From NCBI GenBank assembly GCA_030568195.1, contig JAJLTO010000006.1, forward strand, positions 992,001 to 1,056,000: 64,000 nt of DNA, read 5' to 3'. The notes under the pieces are model-generated. The model did not search any database, was not told the DNA's origin, and saw nothing but the letters and a program-made list of their open reading frames with translations. The DNA is from Dipodascopsis uninucleata var. uninucleata (lineage: Eukaryota; Ascomycota; Lipomycetes; Lipomycetales; Lipomycetaceae). Position 1 is the stretch's first letter; every line of letters begins with the position of its first letter. Shown in pieces: positions 33,665 through 45,691 of this stretch. The position numbers and the translations under genes are program-made.

Positions 33665-35633
33665 TCAATATTTGCGCATATCAATTGAGGTCTGGTCAGA
33701 AAGCATAGTGTTTCCACGAGCAGTGGCACCAAGAGCCTCAAGCTCAGTTACACCCTCAGCACCAGTAAGCTGAGCACTAGATTTGATGAAACTCGCTCGA
33801 TCATCACGAACTGGCTGATATCTGCTATCTGGATTCTTGGACAGAAGTGCTAACACACATGAAACGATCATTGAGATCAGTAGAATGAGTGCGAAAGCGG
33901 CATTCAAAACGAAGAATACAACGCCCATAACTCCGATAACAATATCCGGCACATGAGTAACACCAGTGAAAAAGAAGAATAGCAAGGCATTCACAAAGTT
34001 CACAGACTGAATAGCAATGTTAAAAATATTTGTTCTTCGATCCATGAAAGGCTTCAGAGCACTGAGCAAAACCAAAAATGCAAACTCAATGATCAAAAGC
34101 ACGATACCCTGCATTGTTCCAGCATTCTGACCAAAGGCAATAAAACATGCTTTAATAAAGGTATATACCAAGATTGCAACAATGAAATAATATGCTGTAG
34201 CTCTGAACTGGACGTAGATAAAGCCCCACCTGTTTAAGGCAGCAGGGTCAGAGTACAAGATAAAAGCAGGGTTCTTATGGATGGCAACAGATCTCTTTGC
34301 AAGCTGAATAACTTTAAAGGCGGCCCAGGTAAGAAGGCTGTTAACCAATATAAGCATGACAACTGCCAATACAATAGTTGCAGGAGAATCACGCTGTGTA
34401 AGCTCCCACATGGACAAAATATTCATCTGTGGAAATCCAATCAAAACCAATCTGTAAATAATACCTTTTATGACCGTAAGCCATCGCTGGCGATACTCAG
34501 TGAATCTGACCGCCGAAATCACTCTCAGTCTAATCAAAAGATCGACTGTGAACTTTAACAATACAAGAATTATAACAATGATCAAAGTGAAAAAGACAAA
34601 AAAGGTCAATCCAGTCAAGAATAAGCTCGTGGTTTCAATATCAGCCAGATAGGCAATACGCTTAATACCCCGAAAAACATAGGTTGAACTGACAGTACTC
34701 AAATCATCATTATTTGATCTAGGTACCAAGTATTCCAAAGAACGCTTCTGAACAAGGACAGAAATAGAAGAAATATTCTCTAAGATGGTGGACGGAGTTC
34801 CACCGGTAGCCTGAAGGTACCATTGGAAGATGTTCTGCATGAAATCGACTTTAATAATACCCATTGCCCATTCAAAATTCTGGGTCCATGCAGAAGTGAT
34901 CGGAGGGAGTGGCATAGCACACATACCAATAATTGCAAGGTTTTGATAGTATCCGAATAAAGCAAGTCCGTTGGAAGCGATATGTGTAGCTGTGGAGGAG
35001 TGGCCAAGAATCGAGGTGACTGCAGATGTCATGAGAGCAATACCTGCAATAACTGCAGTCACCCAAGCAACAATCTTAGAGTTAACAGTCTTGCCATTCG
35101 AAAGACGAGCTTCGACACAAGCGACAACATCTCCCGTTGAATTGGTTATGACAACCTTAGCCGTACCATCAATGTCTGGTACGTTATAAGCAATACCTAA
35201 AGCGTAACAATGTTTCTACGTTAGCTTTGATTAAATTATTAAGAGAATTAGAATATAAAAGTAACCTACCTGGAATATCATTTATTACGTCCTCATCGAG
35301 TGTAATGTCAGCTTCAAGATCAAATTGACCTGCCTTCATAGGACATAACTGGTCCAGATTTAAATCACAAGGATTGAGAGATTTCGTGAGTATATTCAAA
35401 CCATATGCATTAATCGTCAAATCAGCAGTAATGTTACCTGTTAAGGTAGATACTGCAACGATATCTATTGAAACGGTACGATTGTCCGGTGTGAAATTAA
35501 AATTAAACAGAGATGCGGAGAAGTCTGAGTTATCGATGCAGGTCTGCAACGAAGTCGATTTAACCAGTCTAGTGGCAGAAGCCAGTTGCAGAGATGTTGC
35601 TAGCAATAGAGCTGCTAAAGATGAGAAACGCAT
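33665..35633 (-). CDS. FLC/TRP-like multi-pass membrane protein with ML-like lumenal domain
   Basis: Two exons, 35633-35270 and 35196-33665, with a 73-nt intron (GTAGGT donor, GCTAACG branch), give 631 aa. The longest frame starts at a TTG three codons upstream; the ATG at 35633 gives a clean signal peptide (MRFSSLAALLLATSLQLASA). The N-terminal 170 residues form the ML-like lumenal domain with paired cysteines (LQTCIDNSDF, NPCDLNLDQLCP, VVACVEARL). From about residue 175 there are roughly nine to ten membrane helices of the fungal TRP-like (PF06011) type. The C-terminus is a short cytosolic tail. In yeast FLC1-3 act in ER FAD import, calcium handling and cell-wall integrity; Pkd2 of fission yeast is related. 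At 631 aa it lacks most of the long cytosolic tail of yeast FLC proteins (about 780-800 aa). Confidence 0.92.
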
Positions 35634-37363
35634 GTTATTCAAGTTCCTTACTATCTTCTAGATATTTTTTGGTCTTTCGATTTAGAAGATACTGTATGAT
35701 GATAATCTAACCAGTCAAAGTCTATATCTTTTTGCTCTCCCGTCTTCAACGTCTAGTCTGCTTTTCGAAACGTCCGTATCTATTAATTATCAACAACTAC
35801 AACATAAAAATTTTGAAGCTGTATGAACGCTTATGAAAGTCGTATCGTTCTTTACGAAGTTGATCTGATATTGTTTTCGTTTGAGTCCGCTACTACCCGA
35901 GTACAGGGGAATGTTGGATTGTCTGAAGTGGAATCCTTTAAGGAAAATATAAAATGGCAAACTGTTTTAGCCAGGGAAAGGGAGAAGTTTCTTGTAATGG
36001 CTGGAAATCGATATAAGGAATGCGCCATTAATGTGATATAGATGTCTTGTTTGATGCCTTAATTGCGAGTTTATTTTAACTTTATGCTCTAAACGCAGTG
36101 TCATATCACAGTCATACGTATTCTGTGCTATTAATAGGAAATAATGTACAGTGAAACGCGTCGACAAAATATTGTGGCTTAGCCATCCCTGAGTACTTTT
36201 AATATGCACTACTATTATGACTAGCAACAATATAGTACTATTATTTTGCGAGCATGTTAAATATCAAAATACTCGACATATAAGATGTCGTGCACCATAT
36301 AACGCCGAGTATCAGTTAAACTAAATATTTATGTTGCATACAAAATATCAGTCTCAAATTATTAAATTGCCTCTCTGCCTTGTTACTTTAATTTACTCCG
36401 TACGCCAAATTTCGTTTTTGGAATGCTACAGGTAATAATATAACATATTATATGGTGTTTGTTGTATGCATGAAGTAAGGGATTATTTAGCTTACAGTAG
36501 CGTTGACAGGAACTACATTTATGATGTAGAGCAGAGAGAAAATGACTACGTAATAGAAGGCTGGATCTGCGGATCGCTGATGTGTGATTTTTTCTGACTG
36601 CTCCTTTTTTTGAGTTTCGCGATATTCTACCATAAAGCTGCTGCATGTCGAGAAAATAATTCTAAGTAGACAAGTTACATCGCATAAAAATGCAGTTGAG
36701 TAGCAGTTCAGTAGCCAATACACTAAAGAGATGCAAAAGCAGAAACGAAAGTACAGGTAATATATGCAACGTAGTTAGTAATTAATACTAGGCAAACATA
36801 TAAATGAGCTCGGTAGCTCGAAAGCCCCCCTTTCCACCTCTGAGCTAGCAATATAATTATTTTGGATATTAATATAAGGAATAGACAGAGAACACTTCAC
36901 TGTAGAATAGACCGAAACTGAAAAAAATACGGAGTTGCAAATAGAAGAGTCAATATATGTGAAGACAAATAAAACAGAAATAAACAAAATGTGTTCGTCA
37001 ATGTCAATAGCAGACCAATGGCATCAAGAGTAGATTATGGAGAGATTTGAGCTATTTACGTGATAGCGAATAACACACGAAACCAACCAAAAAGCCATAA
37101 ATGAGTATCAATACATACATATATATATGTATGTACGTATGTATGCATGTATGCGTGTAGTGCGAGATATGTGTCTGTGTGTCAAAAAGAGAGCATGCAT
37201 ATGTTATATGCATATTCAGAACATACTCTGACGAAAACGAACTCTCCAGAAATCAACTTGACAGTGTTTCTCGGCATGCCACTAACTGATATGGAGCATT
37301 CGCACCATCAATCATAGATATAACCATAAAGATAGATAAAAAGTCAGAAACCATCTATAAGAC
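35634..37363. other. Intergenic region between the FLC-like gene and WHI2
   Basis: About 1.7 kb, AT-rich. It contains a 72-codon ATG-led frame at 35823-36041 with no recognisable content, a palindromic TA/TG microsatellite (listed separately), and scattered TATA-like runs. No gene is called. Confidence 0.45.
37111..37158. repeat. TATG/TGTA microsatellite with palindromic core
   Basis: An imperfect four-base repeat (ATAC/TATG/TGCATG units). Bases 37112-37135 form a perfect 24-bp inverted repeat around a TA core, so the strand could extrude a hairpin. It is likely length-variable and lies in non-coding DNA downstream of WHI2. Confidence 0.75.
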
Positions 37364-38920
37364 TTATATGCCAGTTGATGGATGAGTGCCAACAACGCTC
37401 TGTGCTTACGTTAGATCATATTTCATATCAATCACTGCTACTATTATCTTTATTCTCTCTATTCAGACGAAATACTTACCAATTCTAGAGTCCACATTCT
37501 TCTAACGTGTACTTTTATAGACGAGCCATGAAATCCATCTAGGTCATCCAACACAATCTGATCCCACCAACATTTTCGGGCAGGTTTTCGCCAAAATAGT
37601 AATAGTTTTTGAGCCATTATATTTATATTCTCATGTTCATTCACATGAGGATGCATTCTCTCCTCGTCTTCCGGATTGTTGGGCTTATTCGTTAATAGGC
37701 GTACCAATGAAAGAGAGTTGATGACAGTTTTGTTCGGTTCCCTTTCTCTAAATCCCCAAGTAGCATCTTCAGTAAATCCAGATGAGCAAAGCATATCAAG
37801 AAGATGGCGCTCTGCAGTACCCGCTGCGTGCTCCTGTTCAGGCGTCTCAAGGCTGCTCTGTTGATACTGACCTTCTTGTCGCACACGCTTCAATGCCTTG
37901 AAAATTCCGCGATCTTTTAAGAGTCGCTCACCAACCAGGAGCTTCAGTCGAACCATATCCTCATAATTAGGTGGCTCTACAACCATTGCCTCTTGTTCAT
38001 TTGCTTCAGGTGGCGTGTCAGACACCAGAGAATTTCTTCTGCTATAATGAAGCAATCTAGATATGGATCCGGCATGGTGCATTGAATTAGAATTAGAATT
38101 ATGTGGCTTATGAAGAATTGTTGGGGGACTAATGACATAGTAATCTAAGTCCTCTTGTAAGACAATAATGGCCGGTCGTATTGCAAGGATTGATACTGAA
38201 GGATTCACTATTGGCGGTTGACCTGGTTCCACTGGTGTATGCATAGTACTTTGCGTGTTGTTATTTGTATCGGAAATATCGCTGTTGAAGTCGAGAGCCG
38301 ATTCTGCAGTCTCTCGAAATGTCCTGATAACATATTCCAAGCAATTAGGTGAAAACTAAGAAGAATTAGTAATTGCAGACTAAAGAGAGATTCATATACC
38401 TATTCCCGGAAACTCATATTACTCTGGTACTTACATCGACAGAAACGACATCGTCGTATACAGTACTAATTACATTGCCATTCCCATCAATAAAAACACC
38501 ATTTGGAAATAAGCAAAGGAGAATACTGTCTGGCAAAGACATCAACTCTTCACGACTTAAAACAAATCTATGACCACGAACATCTAATGTCACGCTATTG
38601 TTAGTAATACCGACATGATCACTATGCTCGCTGTCATAGCCACCATTATGGGAAAACAGCTGGGCACCCTGAGCCTGCACCTGAGTGATGATGCTCTGCT
38701 CATGTGCATGAGCAACGGCCGCTGCTGTCTCAGATGACGGCACTTGTGTGCTCATCGAAGAGAGCTCGGGCAGTGATGGTAATGGGGTATAAGATGGAGG
38801 AGGGCAATCTTCTTCTGAATCTAGCGGGGGCGGGATGTTAGGATCTAACGCAAGTCCATCCGCAAAAGCCTTGCCTTTTTCTTCTGAGAACGACAGGTTG
38901 GCGACTTTCACTTGTTGTTG
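37364..38920 (-). CDS. WHI2: WHI2-like BTB/KCTD-type regulator (5' end unresolved)
   Basis: Whi2 works with the Psr1/2 plasma-membrane phosphatases in general stress response and suppresses TORC1 under low amino acids; its BTB-like fold relates it to animal KCTD proteins. Exons in transcription order are 38920-38435, 38355-37480 and 37399-37364. The domain opens with SVTLDVRGHRFVLSREELMSLPDSILLCLFPNG and crosses the first intron at SVD/FSPNCLEYV. The C-terminus has KCWWD and RRMWTLEL, and a third 36-nt exon adds SVVGTHPSTGI. Without that exon the frame runs into the intron past a good GTAAGT donor. At the 5' end the frame is closed by TAA right before an AACAG acceptor, and no ATG lies before 38755. 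So either an upstream exon carries the start, or translation begins at that internal Met. A proline-rich segment precedes the domain. Confidence 0.88.
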
Positions 38921-39906
38921 CTGTTAAAAAACGAATTGCGCATGCCAATATGCAGATACTCGATACCGAATATTAAAGGAACCTTGTACTGTAAAAAGAG
39001 CTCTATTCTTTTCTTCGCGGTAAAATTCTAGGCTTTAATTGCAGTTATTAACCTTCAAACTTCGGCCTATAGTAATAATTGTACAGGTAATTGTTAGAAA
39101 ATTCAATGTAACTCACTCTACGCACTTTTCAGATGTCGGTGATTTGATCTTTCTCCTTTACACCTGCACTTAATGTCATCTTTTTAACGACCTAAGTATC
39201 CCAGAAAGTATCCAACCTGAATCCCACTGTGCTTCTTAAACTACTCTTATGCTCCAGTTATACAGAATCTACACCCTCTCGCAACATATAATCCTGTTTC
39301 TAAATGCCCCTGTCTTTGTCATCTTGAGCTGCGATTGCACTCTATACAGCCCCTCCACTTTGACTACAGCTCACCGACTTGTCCAAAAATACTTACTTTG
39401 CTTCAAATATTCGCCGCAAACTATTGTCAAATATTTGCTATGAACTGCTGTCAAATTTTTTCACTTTGTCGGAGGTTTTATATTATGAATAGCGTCCGTA
39501 GTCTCTAGATACTGATGAGCTTTATTGCATGTCTTTCTGAAATGAAACCGGATGTAGTTAACGAGGTAAGGGCTTTATCGTATGCGCAGTTCCAAATTAT
39601 CCCTCAACTGTAAACGTGCTATAGAACAAAACCCTTACATTAAGATGACAACAGAACTGCAGCGTCTAGTTTATTGAAGTCTGCATGGCGAAGTTGCGTT
39701 TTATTTTTGCAGTGAAATCACAGTAATAGAGCTCACATATAGGATATAAGACGGTGTCATATGCAGTCTGCTTAACTAAATAAAATTTTTGAGAATTCGT
39801 ATAATAATAAATCACACGTACAATTTGCTATAGAACTAAAAGGATTACGATTAAATAAGAGAGTAAATTATAGAAATAGGATCGAGGAATATAGGACTGT
39901 GCTAAG
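38921..39906. other. Divergent region between WHI2 and SSU72
   Basis: About 1 kb. It should contain the WHI2 first exon on the minus strand. The best ATG (about 39176) opens a short frame ending in TGA, so I could not build a convincing exon. Otherwise nothing is seen. Confidence 0.4.
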
Positions 39907-40500
39907 ATGGACCAACTAAAATTCTGCACAGTATGTGCCTCCAATCAAAATCGTTCTATGGAAGCGCACAGGGTACTTCAAAATGCGGGCTACAATGTAT
40001 CGTCTTTCGGTACTGGATCTGCTGTACGTCTGCCAGGACCATCCATTGATAAGCCCAATATTTATATGTTCGGCACACCATATGATGATATATACAATGA
40101 GCTGTCCAGTAAAGACCCTAAGTTATACTCTGCCAACGGGGTATTGGCTATGATAGACCGAAATCGAAATACTAAGAGGGCACCGGAGAGATGGCAAGAG
40201 CAGAGACAGGTGTTTGATGTCGTGATTACTTGCGAAGAGAGATGCTTTGATGCGGTCTGTGATGACTTACTCAATCGAGGGGAAACCCACAATCGGATGG
40301 TTCATATCATTAACGTTGACATTAAGGATAATCATGAAGAAGCAGCTGTGGGGGGAAGGGCCATTTTACGACTAGCAGATCTGCTCGTGGCCGCAGCTAA
40401 GGAGTCTAAAGATGTCGACAATGTAGTCATGGATGTTCTGGTCCAGTGGCAGAACGAGTACAAGAATCTTCCAGCACTTCACGCAATTAGCTATTTCTAG
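39907..40500 (+). CDS. SSU72: RNA polymerase II CTD phosphatase SSU72
   Basis: Ser5/Ser7 phosphatase of the RNA polymerase II CTD and part of the cleavage and polyadenylation factor. Single exon, 197 aa, close to the family norm (about 195-206). The catalytic C-X5-R loop is intact near the N-terminus: [16 protein letters not shown], with Cys10 and Arg16. [17 protein letters not shown], the ERWQ segment, [16 protein letters not shown] and the general-acid region [12 protein letters not shown] are all conserved. It acts in the same process as CLP1 at 11-13 kb, although the two are far apart and not co-transcribed. The start is the first ATG after an upstream A-rich leader. Confidence 0.97.
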   Translation: MDQLKFCTVCASNQNRSMEAHRVLQNAGYNVSSFGTGSAVRLPGPSIDKPNIYMFGTPYDDIYNELSSKDPKLYSANGVLAMIDRNRNTKRAPERWQEQRQVFDVVITCEERCFDAVCDDLLNRGETHNRMVHIINVDIKDNHEEAAVGGRAILRLADLLVAAAKESKDVDNVVMDVLVQWQNEYKNLPALHAISYF

Positions 40501-42345
40501 TTTTACAGCTGCATTTTCTTTTTTGAAATTGTAATCTGCAAGAACAGAAGTGCAAAAGGAAACTGCATATTGATCTTTGATGCCACTTAATGATTGGTCG
40601 TCTTCATCACTATATTTTGAGCTATATTTTTGAGGAATACAGCTAGGAGGAATTGCCGACATAGGTTTATTGTTTGGCTCTAGAAGTATGGCACATAGTT
40701 GTAATTACTTCTGGTACCTTATCGTAAATTTTTTTTATTTAGAATCACACCCACTGCATCAGCTTTTCTTTTTTGTGTGAAATGACATATTGGAGTTTAT
40801 TGTATTCCTATCGTTATTATTGGTAATTGGTTTTTACATTTGATATTTTGTAAATATATTCATCTGAGTCATGTTGTCAAAATTTGTCTTATTTTTAGAT
40901 CTTCATGCAAAATTCGCCAACGAATATTTGCTAAGGGGAATTATTTTTTTCGCATTCTCCGTATTCAGTACAAAGATAGGGAAGTATCAATAGCTCAGGA
41001 TAAATGTGATATTCCATAATGCTTTTATTTGTACTGAACACATTTTCGCATTTCAATGCTTACCACATCAAATTTTATACGCACATCTAAATCAGTACCA
41101 GATTGGTCAGTTCAGCATATTCCAGGTACAGAAATAAAGAATGCTATTTGACCTCTAGATAGTGCTAAGTTCAGACTTGTCAAATCAAGAACAGAGATAA
41201 AGATGGCTGTAAGTGATCTATGTAAGCACCAAACAGGTTTAAGAAGCCTTGTTGGTTTGTCTAGTGCTTAGCAGCATACTTACGGAGACCGCGGTGACGC
41301 TACATCGTTAGAGAACACAAGAAAGACTAGAAACGCAGAGATGAAGCCAATACGAGCAAAAGGAATATTGTAGCGAAATTTTCTTCTCTTTGTCATCAGC
41401 ATCATTTTGTGAAAATAACCTTTATATTATGGTAGACGCGGTACGGTTAAGTTTCCTCAACCAAGTTCTAAGGGCAGATCTTGGGGCTGTTCAGCTACTA
41501 AGGTTCCCAGCGGCGTTATCGCATATGCACCTACAATATAAAATAGCATGCTACAACTGTGTGTCACTAAGACTATTAGATATGTAATATGGCTAGTTGT
41601 TTTTATACATTCTAATGTTCTATCTAGCATGAGAGAATTCTTTCCCATCCTCGCACCTGCTACGTAAGTCCGATGAGCTGTCTGCCACATATAACGTGCG
41701 GCGCGCGTCTATATGCTTAATGCGATTTTAGTAAAATGTAATAGTGGAAAGAGGCTCACGAGAGTAGACTGCAGCCAAAAGATATATAATATATGTCAGG
41801 CAGCACTGTAACAAGCGGATAATTAGATATATTAAGGCGCTGTCTAATATCTAGATTTCTATATATATTGATTGCCTTAGTTTTTTTTGTCTCCTAGTCC
41901 TTCTAGCCATTGGGACAATTTGACAACTGCGATAAATCCGCCACATACGCCATAGAATTCTTATTTGTACCACTCCGCAAATATTGATTATTCCTCCTTT
42001 TCCTTTACTAATCTTTTTCTATTTGTCTTTTCTTCCCTCCTCTATTTAGCATTAACTCTACAATAATAAATTTTTACTTTACGAAAGGTAGCTGGTCCTG
42101 CTCTTTACTATCGATTTCTTTTAATATTTTGTACCATTTTCGATAGCAAAGATCTCATCTGTGCTAGCAGAATATTTAATCGTTTGTTAGATCATCGAAA
42201 AACACGTTTGGTACGCAAGTTGTTGAACTGGGCTGGTGGTGATCTGCGATATTATTTGCTTCTACTATAAATTTATAAATTTGTCCGCAGTGGAGAATTT
42301 GTTATCTAACGCCCAAAGATCATTTATACTCGATATATATTGAAA
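40501..42345. other. Intergenic region between SSU72 and the CRP1-like gene
   Basis: About 1.85 kb, AT-rich. Apart from the putative minus-strand small gene (41188-41396) I see no gene. 42000-42060 is T/C-rich, which is promoter-like for the next gene. Confidence 0.45.
41188..41396 (-). CDS. Putative small two-exon membrane ORF, unknown
   Basis: Exon 1, 41396-41284, encodes a basic lead (MTKRRKFRYNIPFAR) and a hydrophobic helix (IGFISAFLVFLVF), and ends at a strong GTAAGT donor. Two acceptors are possible about 65-80 nt on, TACATAG and TTACAG; they give two different short C-termini, and the second one stops at once. The start-basic-TM layout resembles small ER or mitochondrial membrane subunits, but I cannot assign one. 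The downstream boundary given covers the start of the second exon only and is approximate. Weak evidence. Confidence 0.25.
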
Positions 42346-43894
42346 ATGGGATTTTCACATACTTTTAACTGGTAAGTCTGGACTATAGCGTCGTTGGTTC
42401 CATCTCTCTTCTTGGATCGCATCTGAGATAGCGGAGATTTTATTTATTTATTTTTTAGTCTGCTCCAGATCTGTGAATTTTTGGTCAACTACCCAGATAG
42501 AATATACCATGTATATCATCATAGGATGTTGCATGTGTGGCCAAATTTCGAGAGCATAGACGTCTAGCAAGCGTCACCGTTCTATATTTTTTTTGCTTGT
42601 TACAGTTGTGTTAACCGCATTCATGCAGGCCGGCGGATCCTAATGTTCGCGACGTTTACGTTACGGGATCATTTGATAACTGGTCAAAGTCGTCGCCTAT
42701 GGTTCAAAATGTCGACGGTTCTTGGACTGTGTCAATACCTCTTCCTGATGAGAAGATCACCTATAAGGTTTGATATATTTTATTACTAACAGATGACGAC
42801 ATAAAGCATAGTTCACGGTCAAATATGTCATCCTTACCATTCTGTAAGATTACTGTCTAACTTTCGTCATTTAGTTTGTTGTAAACGATAACTGGGTTGT
42901 GGATCCTAAGGCTAAGAAAGAAGTTGATGCGTCAGGAATCGAAAACAATGTCCTTGATCCTAAAGAGCTCGTATCTACTCAAGGATCAGGTTCCGTTGGG
43001 TTTATTCCAGAGAGTGGTGGAATTCCAATCGTTTCTGGTAAGGCAGCGGGTGAGACCAATAGCAAAGATGTCGGTAGCGCTAGCAAAGATACACAGTTCA
43101 GTGAGCCTGAAGTTAGAGCTGCTGTCATGCCACAACCTGCCAATATTCATGAGCCCTTTTTAAACACTCCTGGAATTGTACTTCCTGCGAGTGCAAATGA
43201 GATTAATGAATTCCAACAAGTTCCAGACACCGAACCTGCTGTGTCCAAAAGTGAAGAGTCAGAACCTAGCGAAGCCATCGAATCTAGTGAAACTGCTACC
43301 GGGACTCAGCCTGAAGCTGAAGGTACTACTGAAACCTCTACCATAGTTGATCCCGGTTCAACTCATGAAAAAGAATCGGAAGTTTCAAAGCCTGCTCCGG
43401 ATTCTGGTGAAGGCACAGCTCATACTGTGCTTCCAACTGTCATGCCACCTGTTGACAAGCAAGAGGAGCAGAATAAGTTTTTTGAAGACGAATCTATTGG
43501 TATATTCCATGCGACTCCAGGGATCGTCATACCTCAGAATGCTTCAGAAATAAAGGAATTGCAGCAGCCAATTTATGAGTATGATGAAGTCACCACGACT
43601 CCTATAAACATGCAACCACCGCGTTCTGCTGATAGCACTGTATCCGATGCTGTTAACACTTCTACTTCATCTGCTCCGGAGATTGTGAACGCTGAAGACT
43701 TAATTGATGAGCCTGAGCATATTTCTGTTCCTACCGAAGATCCTAATGAGATTGATAGCGAGGATACTGACAAAACTAATGTTGACAGTGATAGCCGCAA
43801 CTTGAACGATCGTTCCAAGAAGTCATCTAGAGAGCGTGGATCGTCTCCAAAGAAGTCATCTATTTTTGATAGGGTGCGCAAGTTTTTTAAATAA
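42346..43894 (+). CDS. CRP1/MDG1-like protein with AMPK glycogen-binding-type domain
   Basis: Three exons, 42346-42371, 42629-42767 and 42875-43894, give 394 aa. Exon 1 encodes only MGFSHTFN. Residues about 9-75 form an AMPK1_CBM-type beta-sandwich: VRDVYVTGSFDNWS, DGSWTVSIPLP, ITYKFVVNDNWVVDP. In yeast, CRP1 and MDG1 share this module; CRP1 binds cruciform DNA and MDG1 acts in pheromone signalling. The rest is acidic and disordered, rich in E, S, T and P. It contains a repeated TPGIV[LI]P...A[SN]EI[NK]E[FL]QQ motif at about residues 153 and 269, and ends in a basic helix (SSIFDRVRKFFK). The second intron uses an unusual GTTTGA donor, but the CTAAC branch site and the rebuilt Y-K-F-V-V strand support it. 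Confidence 0.88.
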
Positions 43895-45023
43895 TTTTTT
43901 TCTAGTTTGAATTATGCTTTCATTAAAGTTCATTTTTTCCGCTTTATTTTATTATCACTATATACGATAATGGCACTGTATGAGAATGTGTCTTCTCTTA
44001 CTCTAGTTAAGTTTTTTCTTTTTTAATCGGCGAAGAGTATCTGCAAGGCAGGTTCCATAAGAATGCATCTTAACTCTTATTCTAGTCTTTACTTCTGTAC
44101 TTGTATCACTCGTTAAGCATGTTATAGTTTATTTTTGTAGAACTGTCACTTTTTGAAAGAGTTCCTAACAGTGTATTTATGTCATATTGCTATTACTACT
44201 ACGATTATTATCTCCAGCACTATTATATTTTTAATATTGTTATTATCATTTACTTTTTCTATACTAAGCTGTACTTGTTTATATCAGATGTGAGCACATT
44301 TGTCACTGTCATTGTATCTTTATGTTCTAATTTTGTCTACGTTTTTCATTAGTTTTATTGATGATATATTGTATGGCCAGGTATTAATATACTATTTATG
44401 ACCTACTCTAATGGTAGGTCAGATTTCTTAAATATAGTTTCATGGCTTTCAACAGTTTCCTGTGCTTGTCATAGCTGTTTGCATTGCGATATACGGCTAT
44501 CGATCATACACTGAAAATGCTCCTTCATCGTTTATGTCTAGTGCCTGGGGAGCTATTACGAGCAGGCGAAATTAGAGTGAAAATTGGTCGTATTTCCAAT
44601 TACCTGTCGCTGCGCGTCTGGTCGCGTGACTATTACTATATTGCAATTTAATTTATATTCTTTATTTAACTGCAAAAGAGTATTTCCAGTTGTCATCAGG
44701 TTTGTATTGCTTATGTTTAACATTTGTCTTGCCATCGTGCGAACAAACTTCGTTTCAGACTCTCGACTGATCTGTCGCTTAGATGCTTTATATTCATAAA
44801 TTTTGCAGTACTTTGATATGATATGTTTTGTTACTCCACATGATATTACTTATTTATATCTATATTATGTGTTTTTTATTATTATACGAGAAATTGACGT
44901 TATTTTATTTTAGAGAAGAGTGTTCTCATCTGCCCAATTTTAGTCTCTCACGAAATAAGTTAATGTATGTTATAATGTCAGGTTAAAATTAAACCATATT
45001 CCAGATATATAAATATAAAAAAA
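43895..45023. other. Intergenic region between the CRP1-like gene and tRNA-Pro
   Basis: About 1.1 kb of AT-rich DNA with long T-rich runs. A run of seven T on the minus strand (45017-45023) directly follows the tRNA and serves as its Pol III terminator. No other gene is seen. Confidence 0.45.
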
Positions 45024-45119
45024 GGGCCGAGCAGGGAATTGAACCCTGGACCACTCGCAAATTCTTAAACACATAATGTTCTTCCCAAAGCGAGTATCAT
45101 ACGACTAGACCACACGGCC
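45024..45119 (-). tRNA. tRNA-Pro(TGG) with intron
   Basis: 96-nt gene. The acceptor stem pairs GGCCGTG with CTCGGCC (one T-T mismatch), and the discriminator base is C. The D arm reads TGGTCTAGTCGTATGAT and the T arm CAGGGTTCAATTCCCTG (B box). The anticodon TGG is at 45087-45085 in a CTTTGGG loop closed by CTCGC/GCGAG. An intron of about 24 nt (45083-45060) sits after position 37, as in yeast tRNA-Pro(UGG). A T7 tract follows on the transcribed strand. Confidence 0.96.
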
Positions 45120-45691
45120 GAACTGTTGAAGTGTATGGCTCAGTAGCGTTACTTGACAGTTCAAACTATAGCACACTGACTTGCTTATACTAAAATCTAT
45201 GTTATCTTACTACTAGTCAATCCATAAAGATATTCGAATTAATATTATCATGTAACGGAAGCCATATCGTGAGATATAGATTATGACAGGATTGTAATTA
45301 GGCATACTAGCTGTGCACGCTTAATTAAGTATAGGAAGGCTCGCTACCATTATTATTCACGTGACACGAGGACAAAAAACACTGTAATCGCTCTCGGATG
45401 AGGGTCATGAGTATGGCACCAGCCACATATACCTCGGGACAGATCCTTCACCATGGAGTATAATTGTGGCTCGTATATCATCCGCATTTTTACTCTTCTT
45501 TCCTTCTCATATCAATTCCTAATTAATAGTCGTATAGAGAGTCTTGCGTCAACAAAATTTTTGGAACAACACTTCTACAATACGCGATAATAAGGTATTA
45601 TAAGGCTAAAATATAGATTTCGTCCTTTAGCTAAGAGCCACATTGTGGTGTTACCTTAAGCATTACTAGCAGAGAGTACAAAATCGCAAGC
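45120..45691. other. Upstream region of PEX20
   Basis: About 570 nt with no gene. AT-rich, with CT-rich stretches near 45480-45510 leading to PEX20. Confidence 0.45.

Noticed and set aside
35823-36041. 72-codon ATG frame between the FLC-like gene and WHI2
   Set aside because: Ordinary composition for chance frames of this length, no splice context and no recognisable domain.
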